In this document: positions 7,393 through 13,405 of the stretch, piece by piece | How the letters are laid out: the number at the start of each line of letters is the position of its first letter | Numbering within the stretch: the first letter of the stretch is position 1 | Assembly: GCA_015501055.1 (NCBI GenBank) | Contig: JADNYV010000892.1 | Span: forward strand, 1 to 13,405 | Length of the DNA: 13,405 nt | Direction of reading: 5' to 3' | DNA from: Mucidula mucida | Lineage: Eukaryota; Basidiomycota; Agaricomycetes; Agaricales; Physalacriaceae | The notes under the pieces: model-generated | Databases searched by the model: none | What the model saw: only the letters and a program-made list of their open reading frames with translations | What the model was told of the DNA's origin: nothing | Translations under genes and position numbers: made by a program

Positions 7393-7620
7393 TAGAGTCG
7401 GACGCGAGTATAGAATAAAAAAAGTACTCACGAATAAACTCATACTCATCATGCAAGCCAAGAGTATACTCGCACGTGAGTAGAGTAGAGTCTAGAGTCT
7501 ATGGTGAGTCTAGAGTTTCAGTTTGGGGCCACGAATACTCGATAGACTCATACTCATAAATATTCGTGAATACTCATGAGTATTCTTATATTCGTGAGTA
7601 TTCGTGAGTATTCAGCTCCT
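7393..7620 (+). repeat. Left terminus and subterminal repeat cluster of the hAT element
   Basis: TIR at 7393-7409, followed by many copies in both orientations of GAGTATTCG/CGAATACTC-type words, densest around 7545-7615. Subterminal arrays are known binding sites for Ac/hAT transposases; here the motif is read directly from the sequence. Confidence 0.8.
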
Positions 7621-7702
7621 AATATATATTTTTTGAACAAAATGAACCCCGTGAGCATTGAACCCACGGAGCTCAGCCATTTCTGTGCATCAGCACAACA
7701 GG

Positions 7703-8383
7703 ATGGCTCTCGACTTCTTGAGCTGTCCCGCCACTAGTACTGATGTCGAACGACTCTTCTCGCACAGTGGTCTTGTCGTCTCCAAACGACGACACAATCT
7801 CGCTGCGGACTCAATTCGAGAGACCACGATACTTGGACAGTGGCTTGCCATTGAGGATCTTGTCCCCGAGCAGAAGATTGCGAAGTTCTTGCACAATCGG
7901 AAGTTACGGAAGAAGGATTTGAATGAGGACCTCTCGACCGACTGGACGGATTCGGATGCAGACGCAGACGGAGGTGACGATTCCTCGGAGGATGCTGCAC
8001 CGATGGATGTTTCCGATTCAGAGGTGGAGGTTGTCGAGGAGGTTGTCGAGGAGGATGAGGTTGTCGAGGAGGACGAGGTGGTTGACGAGGATGAGGTGGT
8101 TGACGAGGATGGGGATGATGTTGAGGAGAACTTGTGGACCAAGAGGAAGGGGAAGGGCAAGGCTGTTGCACAGTCGGAGGAGATGGACTTTTCTGATTTC
8201 CGCGATGGTATGGATCCTGTCTCAGAGTTTGACACGGGTCATGATGGTGATGTTGAGATTGACGATGATGACGATGATCTCTATGAAACGATTGAGCAGG
8301 TAGTTTTGGTTCGACGGCGCAAGCCTGCTTCTTCACCTCAGGATACTACTGATATGGATGCTACTGATATGGATATAACTTGA
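7703..8383 (+). CDS. hAT transposase C-terminal fragment (hATC dimerisation domain) with acidic repeat tail
   Basis: Starts at the first in-frame ATG (7703) and ends at TGA 8381-8383, 226 residues. Full hAT transposases are usually 600-800 residues. Residues 1-50 are a clear hATC dimerisation domain: MALDFLSCPATSTDVERLFS, then SGLVVSKRRHNL and a Trp. This domain normally lets transposase subunits multimerise. After about residue 85 the protein becomes strongly acidic: tandem VVEE/DEVV repeats (8021-8110), a KRKGKGKA basic patch that could be a nuclear signal, then a poly-Asp run (about 8260-8277) and DMDATDMD repeats at the end. The frame is open just upstream of the ATG too, so the fragment could be an exon of a longer gene whose 5' part was deleted. 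It lies inside the hAT element and may be inactive, or could act as a dominant partner; the latter is speculation. Confidence 0.8.
   Translation: MALDFLSCPATSTDVERLFSHSGLVVSKRRHNLAADSIRETTILGQWLAIEDLVPEQKIAKFLHNRKLRKKDLNEDLSTDWTDSDADADGGDDSSEDAAPMDVSDSEVEVVEEVVEEDEVVEEDEVVDEDEVVDEDGDDVEENLWTKRKGKGKAVAQSEEMDFSDFRDGMDPVSEFDTGHDGDVEIDDDDDDLYETIEQVVLVRRRKPASSPQDTTDMDATDMDIT
8021..8110 (+). repeat. Tandem acidic-codon repeat in the hAT fragment
   Basis: Imperfect tandem units built from GAGGTTGTCGAGGAG and GAGGTGGTTGACGAGGAT, coding for Val-Val-Glu-Glu and Asp-Glu-Val-Val blocks. The units keep the frame, as expected for replication slippage in coding sequence. Confidence 0.8.
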
Positions 8384-8443
8384 TACACTTACGACCTACT
8401 TACTTTAATCTTCACTGTCTTTATGTTTGAATTTGCTTGCTGA

Positions 8444-8640
8444 TACGTGAGTATACTCGAGTATACTCGGATCGTACTCGAGTACTCGAATACTCGAGAC
8501 TCATGAAGTACTCTCGAGTAGAGTAGATATTCGAGTAGAGTCTCGAGTGAAGACTCGAGTCTTGAGTATTGGGTTTGAGGTAAGAGTTACTCATACGATG
8601 AGTCCGAATATACTCGAGTATGGACTCGTGTCCATCTCTA
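8444..8640 (+). repeat. Right subterminal repeat cluster and terminus of the hAT element
   Basis: Dense ACTCGAGTA/GAGTAYTCG motifs, including several copies of the palindrome ACTCGAGT, ending in the inverted terminal repeat 8624-8640. Inverted with respect to the left cluster in character but not a simple copy of it. Confidence 0.8.
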
Positions 8641-8648
8641 ATCAGAAC
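8641..8648. repeat. Right 8-bp target site duplication of the hAT element
   Basis: ATCAGAAC, identical to 7385-7392. Confidence 0.95.
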
Positions 8649-9503
8649 GACTGGCACGAATGGCTACCCTCTGCTGAATTCGTTTACAACGATCGAGTTC
8701 ACTCGGCTACCAAAGTCACTCCGTTCTTCGCAGATATGGGCAGACATCCCTACAAAGGCACCGCTCCGAAAACGGCATTGAGAAACAAGACTGCGCAGGA
8801 GTTTGCCGACGGCATGAGGAAAACATGGGACGAAGTGGGATCAGCATTGAAGATGGCAAAGGAGAATATGAAACGGTTTTATGACAGGAAGCGGACAGAC
8901 GCAGTAGAATACAAGGCGGGCGACAAAGTATGGCTAGAAGGGACGAATCTCAGCACGGACCGACCAATAAAGAAGCTCGATGACAAACACTTTGGGCCGT
9001 TCAAAGTGATCAAGAAAGTCGGGACGAGCTCTTACAAGCTCCAGATTCCTCACATGTGGAAAAGCATCCATCCCGTGTTCAATGAGGCCCTGTTGATGCC
9101 TTACCACGAGCCCCAATTTCCGACACAACCCCGAGACACGCGTCCACCACCTGTGCTGGAAGGAGCCGAACCGGAATGGGAGGTTGAGAAAGTGGTTAAT
9201 TCCCGAAAGTACCGCGGGGGTTTTCAATACAAGGTTCACTGGAAGGGTTATGGCACACACGAGCAGACATGGGAACCGGCATGCAATCTCAAAAATGCCA
9301 ACGAAGCCATCAGCGATTTCTACCAACAATATCCGAACAAGCCGAAGCCACCCGCGCTTGCTCGCATTGAAGTCCCCATGTCGCAATTTCCATCACATTT
9401 ATTCCGACCCATGCCACCGCCTGATACTGAACCCCTTGACGTCATGCTACCCTCTGCAGCTCTCATGGAGCGACTCTGGCGCAGAATGGAACTTGCGCCT
9501 TAA
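8649..9503 (+). pseudogene. pol: Pol segment 3 of element B: integrase C-terminal part with GPY/F module and chromodomain
   Basis: Continues the integrase frame after the hAT insertion (DWHEWLPSAEFVYNDRVHSATKVTPF, here split by the reader into standard integrase end motifs), followed by a helical linker and the GPY/F module (KHFGPFKVIKKVG ... YKLQIP ... HPVFNEALL). A chromodomain lies at about 9174-9338: EWEVEKVVNSRKY, YKVHWKGYG, TWEPACNL, ending in DFYQQYPN. The three aromatic cage positions are filled by Trp (9177), Trp (9240) and Tyr (9249), as in HP1-type domains that read H3K9 methylation. A Pro-rich tail leads to TAA at 9501-9503, which overlaps the polypurine tract. The segment is intact on its own but cut off from its upstream part by the hAT element. 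Gypsy chromodomains direct integration to heterochromatin. Confidence 0.93.
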
Positions 9504-9514
9504 GGAGGGGGTGA
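9502..9514 (+). promoter_or_regulatory. Polypurine tract, primer for plus-strand DNA (element B)
   Basis: AAGGAGGGGGTGA lies directly before the LTR start TGTTATG at 9515 and overlaps the pol stop codon. This is the standard place for the RNase H-resistant primer of second-strand synthesis. Confidence 0.85.
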
Positions 9515-10043
9515 TGTTATGAATCGTCATATTTTCACACTTTCACATCTTATCATATCTTATCGGGGGCCTTGTCTTATCAACCAACGGACCGTTTCAT
9601 CATCTGTTTCGTCACTGATCATACCCCGTTTCATTACCGAAGCCGTACTCATGTTGGACACACGTCCAACACATGGATGACATCATACATGCCGATACCT
9701 CATGGACTCCCTAATGTATACACACCGCCGACACTTGTAGTACACATGGTCGTTTCAGTATTATTACTTACATGCAGTTACCACTCGTATTTAATGGTTT
9801 CACGGACTAGTAGCATACAACACTGGGTCAAGGGCGTGGAGCATCCCTAGTGGAAACGCGTATGGACAAGGAGTCTCAAACACAGACTTACTAGTATATA
9901 AGCAGTAGTGTATTATCATTGTACTTTAGTTCCAATCTCGTTTATACACCTGGCCTAGCCTAGTCTTACGAACGCGAACACTTTCTTCCTTAGTTCTTGC
10001 TGTGGTACCTGGTTAAGTCTTGTGGCTTAGTCAGTCGCTAACA
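9515..10043 (+). repeat. 3' LTR of element B (529 bp)
   Basis: Begins TGTTATGAATC and ends CGCTAACA, with TGTTA/TAACA inverted ends. It directly follows the polypurine tract and ends exactly where the interior of element C starts (10044). It has a clear TATA box (9895-9901) and the predicted RNA start near 9927. It is the counterpart of the LTR at 949-1454. Confidence 0.93.
9895..9901 (+). promoter_or_regulatory. TATA box of LTR promoter (element B)
   Basis: TATATAA, 32 bases before the segment matching the self-primer of element A (starting at 9927), so TATA position and predicted RNA start agree. As this is a 3' LTR, any transcript started here would run into element C antisense to its genes. 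Confidence 0.65.
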
Positions 10044-11841
10044 CTTTTTCCCGCAATTCCTTGTCCTTCGGTATGTAAATACAATCTTTCCATATAATAA
10101 GTCCATTTTCCTTCTCTTCCCATCCTTTTTCTTTGTTTTCTAATGCTTTTTGTACGTATCTGTCCTTGTTTCCTTTTCTTTGTTTGATTTTGTTAAGTAA
10201 TTCGTCCTCCGGTGTAGCTACTGTATGTAAAGAAAATTGAATTTGTGATATAAAAAACTCCGGTTTTAGTAAAACAATGTTTTCGTTATCTTTTTCCCCC
10301 TTCTCAAGGCCTGTCATCCTTGACAAGGCATCAGCTTTCCCCATTGTCTTGCCCGGCTTGTGAATCATCTGTATGTCATACTCTGCCAACTCCGTAACCC
10401 ATCGCGCCTGCCTCCGGTTCAACTTCTGCGGTTTCCTGAAGTACTGAAGGTTTTGATGATCGGTGAAAACCTCCACTGTCTCCTTAGCGCCTAGGAGATA
10501 TTGCCGCCAGTTGTCGATCGAGTCCATAATAGCCATCATCTCTTTGTCGTAGATCTCATAATTGCGCTCCACTTCGTTCAGCGCGCGAGATTGGAAAGCT
10601 ACTGGTCTTCATTTTCCGTCAACAAACTGGGAAAGAACCGCCCCGTTCGCATAGTTCGAGGAGTCTGCCTCAACTCGAAACTTGCCGTCGTCGCGTGGCA
10701 CAATCAGAACGGGTTCTTCTGTCATCCTCCGTTTCAACTCCTCAAACGCCTCGTGCTGCTCCATGCCCCAAACCCACTCGCCCTTCCCGGTTAGCAATGT
10801 CAACGGCTTCGCTACTCCCGCAAATCCCCGAATGAAACGTCGGTAGAAGTTGCAGAAGCCCAGGAATGATTGCACTTCCTTCTTCTTCGTCGGCTCCTTC
10901 CATTCCTTTACTACGGCCACTTTTGCCGGATCCATCTTCACTTCTCCTTCTCCAACAATAACTCCTAAGTAATCTACAGTCTGTGCCTCAAAACTACATT
11001 TCTCGGATTTTAAATACAACTTATTTACTTGTAATATCTCCAATACCTTTCGTACAATCTGTCTATGCTCCTCGAGAGTGTTTGTAAAGATAAGTATATC
11101 ATTTAGGTAAACTATAACATGTCCTTCATCAATCAGCTCCTTCAGAATGTGATTCATGAACGATTGGAATGTCGCCGGCGAGTTTGTAAGTCCGAAGAAC
11201 ATGACTGAGGGCTCGAACAGGCCTCGGTTTGTTCTAAACGCCGCTTTCCACTCATCACCTTCTTTGATCCGGATGTTATTGTAACCCCATTGGACATCCA
11301 TCTTTGTGAAAACCTTTGCTCCCTTCAACTTGTCGATAAGCTCCTGGATCAACGGCAACGGGTATCGGTTCTTGATTGTCATGTCGTTCAACTTCCGATA
11401 ATCTTGTACTGGCCGAAGGCTTCCATCCTTCTTTTTGACAAAGAAGAAGGGTGATGCCATAGGTGAAATTGATGGCCGTATGCGTCCCGTGCGTATGTTT
11501 TCCTCCAAGAACTCGTCTAATGCCTTCTGCTCAGATGGACTAAGGGGATAGACCTTGCAGTCAACCGGTTTGGAACCAGGCGTGAGTTCTATTGCGTGAT
11601 CCCAGGGTCTTCGCTCCGGTAACTTGTCAAAGTCCGCCTTGCTGAATACATCGGAAAATTCCTCAATGTAAGGTGCAGCAGCGGATGAAGGCTGTTGTGA
11701 TCTCAGCTTTTCTCCGCTTTTGCGATAGTTGTCCCAGTCCATCCAGAACAAACGCTCTCCCTCTTCCAACTTCTCTTCTACGTCTTCTCCTTCATCTTTC
11801 GGTGAGTTGTCCTCGGGTAGATAGCCGCAGCGGTCTGGGCA
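10044..11841 (-). pseudogene. pol: Pol of element C: reverse transcriptase and RNase H, inactivated
   Basis: Reading leftwards: acidic linker, the RT approach ([17 protein letters not shown]), [53 protein letters not shown], the RT active-site box at 11109-11098, thumb, then RNase H (VEADSSNYANGA, NYEIYDKEM, FTDHQNLQYF, KADALSRM). The RT active site reads YLND, not YLDD as in element B: the first catalytic Asp is changed by G to A, which should abolish RT activity. A TGA at 10611-10609 replaces the Trp codon TGG of element B between RNase H residues. The frame is otherwise continuous to the junction with B's LTR. Unlike B, C has no insertion at the RT site where the long-TIR element sits in B, which gives the empty-site sequence. 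Confidence 0.92.
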
Positions 11842-12547
11842 TCAATCAAAGGTCAATGTGGATTCCGTCCAGTTGATCGTGGGGTTGTGATATCGTAGCC
11901 AATCTAGCCCCAAAAAGATACTTGTTTTGCCGAGATTGGTGACGGCCAACTCAATCTTTTTGGCGTGATCTCCGATCTTCATTCGGACCTCCACAAAACC
12001 TTCGATTGCCCCTCCCTCGTTTAGGGTTCCATCTGCATTGTAAACAGGGAGCTTGACCGGTAACTCCTTGATCGGGAGTCCGTTCTTCTCGACGAATTCT
12101 TTATTGACACAAGAACCCGTTGCTCCACTGTCAAGAAGGGCACTCGTTTCCCATTCAGAGCCTGTGTGTACGCTCTCTATGGGTACTCGGAGTTTCATGT
12201 CCTGCCCCTTTGTTCCCCGGATGTACTTCCTGACTTTTTCAACTCTGTCACAACTTCCACCGCAGCTTCCTTTGTCAACGCTCTGATCACCATCACTTTC
12301 TCCTCCGTCGCTTCTCTTTCTCTCCGCTCCGGCATCCATGCTCTCAGAATTCCCACTGCTCTCGACACGTCATCCTCTCTTAGCCGTTATGCGATCCACT
12401 CGGGCGTATTTGGCTCAAATCTTTCTTTCGCAGGTTTTGGTGGTAAAGTCGTCGATGATATTTTAGATGTTTCAGTACCCGTACTGTAAATAGATTCTGC
12501 ATCTGACGACCCTTTCCTTGATGACTGCTCCGGCAGGACTGCGTCTA
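11842..12547 (-). pseudogene. pol: Gag-pol linker and aspartic protease of element C, broken
   Basis: The retropepsin-like protease is visible with its catalytic motif DSGATG at 12132-12115, preceded by ETSALL and followed by the flap-side region and the [11 protein letters not shown] segment shared with B. The protease cuts the Gag-Pol polyprotein. A TGA at 11844-11842 stands where B has CGA (about 1551-1553). Upstream, the linker is readable in another frame (VDAVLPEQSS..., then EDDVSRAVGILRAWMPERRE). It has a TAA at 12389-12387 and a frame change at an A5 run (12235-12239, + strand) before VRKYIRGTKGQ. Whether one of the frame changes reflects programmed frameshifting cannot be judged from this damaged copy. 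Confidence 0.82.
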
Positions 12548-12649
12548 CTGCGGGAGCTTCGCAAAACCCAACTCTTCGGCCAGCTTCTTCTCCTCGTCAT
12601 TCATCTTGGTCCATAAACCCCGAATCGTCTGGGGTCGACCCTTCTTCGG

Positions 12650-12691
12650 ACAGAACCTGCTGACGTGGCCGTGTTCGCCACAGCTGAAGCA
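12650..12691 (-). other. CCHC zinc knuckle coding segment (element C gag)
   Basis: Fourteen codons with Cys-X2-Cys-X4-His-X4-Cys spacing, the retroviral-type nucleic-acid-binding knuckle that marks the C-terminal end of gag. Confidence 0.92.
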
Positions 12692-13119
12692 AAGTCCTCT
12701 TCGACGTGCGTTGTCGATGTCCATCGGCCTGCCGGCTCCTCCATAGGTAACACCGGTAGCATCTCGTCGTGTGATCGGCGTTGGAGGTGGGTTCGTAGGA
12801 TTAGCTCTCGATGTAGCCACCTGCGGAGCTTGAGGCCGGGACTGCATGCCGGACCTCTTGCTTGCCGCCCGCCTTCTCCACAGCTGATCAATCTGAAGGA
12901 TCTGTGCCGTCCAATCCTTGTACTTCTCTGGCAACCCGTCTCGGCTGCCATAGATCTGGTTGATGATCTTCTCGTTGACATTGGTCTCAAGAAGTTGCAC
13001 AACAAATGCGTCATCCTTTGAGTATCCTGCCTGAGTGAGCAGGACCTCGAACTTCTGGAAGAAGTCTTGAGCGGTGTCTGCCCTGGCGCAACCGCTTGAT
13101 CTGGTCTTGCGCGTCTCGC

Positions 13120-13405
13120 GCGAGGTTGGAATCCACAAATTGCTCCTTCAAGTCTTCTTTGAACTCCGTCCAAGAGACTGTCCATTCCTCTTCTTCCTCA
13201 TCGAAGTTCTGGTCCGAGTAGTTCTGGACCCATGCATCTACATGATCTCCTCGGATGTAGGAGAGAACAACATCGATCCTTTCGGAGTCAGATGTGAGGT
13301 TGTTCTTCTTGTCACGGATATATGTGAACATCGATCGCCACCAGCTCTTGTACTTGGACTTGTCCCCGTCATAGTCGTAAGGCTTGTTGACAAGGGATCG
13401 GCCTT
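13120..13405 (-). repeat. Direct repeat of 1-286 (gag of elements C and A)
   Basis: Positions 13120-13405 match 1-286 in the same orientation with three differences (A positions 22, 39 and 122). At positions 22 and 122 A keeps CpG and C has TpG or CpA. The match simply reflects two gypsy copies of the same family in the same orientation at the two ends of the window. Confidence 0.95.

Larger units (their letters stand above)
7393..8640 (+). mobile_element. hAT (Ac-like) transposon, internally deleted, 1248 bp
   Basis: Bounded by the perfect 8-bp duplication ATCAGAAC. The termini TAGAGTCGGACGCGAGT (7393-7409) and, inverted, TAGAGATGGACACGAGT (8624-8640) match at 14 of 17 positions and resemble Ac-type ends (TAGRGNTG). 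The interior codes only for the C-terminal hAT dimerisation region and an acidic tail (7703-8383). The BED zinc finger and the catalytic DDE region are missing, so it would need a transposase from elsewhere. Both subterminal regions are packed with GAGTAYTCG/ACTCGAGT motifs. Confidence 0.93.
1455..10043 (+). mobile_element. Element B: Ty3/gypsy chromovirus, 5'-interrupted, with 3' LTR
   Basis: Plus-strand copy of the same family as A and C. It starts inside the protease domain where A's LTR ends, and runs through RT, RNase H, integrase and a chromodomain to a polypurine tract and a complete 3' LTR. It is split by a long-TIR transposon (2160-5625) and a hAT element (7393-8640). Removing both and one copy of each target duplication leaves a single continuous pol frame with one nonsense codon (6190-6192). 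The 3' LTR ends exactly against the interior of C at 10043/10044, so B inserted into C. The gag and 5' LTR of B should lie beyond A, left of the window. Confidence 0.9.
10044..13405 (-). mobile_element. Element C: Ty3/gypsy chromovirus, decayed, cut by insertion of B
   Basis: Minus-strand copy of the same family, running from gag at the right edge to just past RNase H. It stops at 10044 exactly at the LTR end of B, just before the integrase HHCC finger (KDKELRE...). Its integrase, chromodomain and 3' LTR should lie left of B, outside the window, and its 5' LTR lies to the right. It is the most damaged of the three copies, with at least three frameshifts and three nonsense codons, consistent with being the oldest. 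Confidence 0.9.
12545..13405 (-). pseudogene. gag: Gag of element C with CCHC zinc knuckle, frameshifted
   Basis: The N-terminal part (from the right edge to about 13088) matches the gag of element A. Near 13085-13090 the frame changes by one base in a short G/C run (RLRQG, then ADTAQDFFQKFE), most simply a 1-nt deletion. The second part has the capsid C-terminal half (FFQKFEVLLTQAGYSKDD), a Pro/Thr-rich linker and a CCHC zinc knuckle C-X2-C-X4-H-X4-C at 12691-12650 (CFSCGEHGHVSRFC), which binds RNA in the particle. It ends at TAG 12547-12545 after ELGFAKLPQ. The gag start is outside the window on the right. Broken as a gene. Confidence 0.9.

Noticed and set aside
7690..8336. Minus-strand Ser/Thr-rich and Pro/His-rich frames over the hAT fragment
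   Set aside because: They are reverse readings of the acidic repeat codons; the plus strand holds a clear hATC domain.
1..13405. CRISPR array, operon structure, bacterial promoters
   Set aside because: The content is eukaryotic retrotransposon and DNA transposon sequence; the repeats seen are TIRs, LTRs and subterminal motifs without regular spacers.

Overview
This window is a pile of nested transposable elements from a filamentous fungus, most likely an Agaricomycete (mushroom-type basidiomycete). The evidence is a Ty3/gypsy chromovirus with a C-terminal chromodomain, ~52-nt GT-AG introns in the one non-transposon gene, an Ac-like hAT element, and C-to-T decay at CpG sites. The taxonomic call is an inference; I see no ordinary single-copy host gene.

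Layout: (1) 1-1454, element A, minus strand: the N-terminal part of gag (off the left edge), a ~600-bp leader, a primer site and a complete 5' LTR (949-1454). (2) 1455-10043, element B, plus strand: the same family, with protease end, RT, RNase H, integrase, chromodomain, polypurine tract and a complete 3' LTR (9515-10043). B is broken by two DNA transposons. One is a 3.47-kb element (2160-5625) with ~479-bp terminal inverted repeats, carrying an intron-containing gene but no visible transposase. The other is a 1.25-kb hAT element (7393-8640) with a perfect 8-bp target duplication that keeps only the C-terminal hAT dimerisation domain plus an acidic tail. (3) 10044-13405, element C, minus strand: gag, protease, RT and RNase H of the same family, heavily mutated, cut off just before the integrase zinc finger by the end of B's LTR.

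Inferred order of events: C is oldest; B inserted into C; then A, the long-TIR element and the hAT element each inserted into B. Both A's LTR end (1454) and B's LTR end (10043) abut internal pol sequence exactly, as expected for integrase-mediated insertion.

The most interesting points: a 13-nt match between the primer site of A and the predicted 5' end of its own transcript, which points to Tf1/sushi-type self-priming; a long-TIR element that moves a spliced gene; and a consistent CpG transition signature. That signature accounts for all 3 differences between the two 479-bp TIRs, both mismatches in that element's target duplication, and at least two of the nonsense codons. The chromodomain keeps its aromatic cage, which fits targeting of methylated heterochromatin and self-nesting. 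B and C also form a ~1.9-kb inverted repeat of pol that could give double-stranded RNA if read through.
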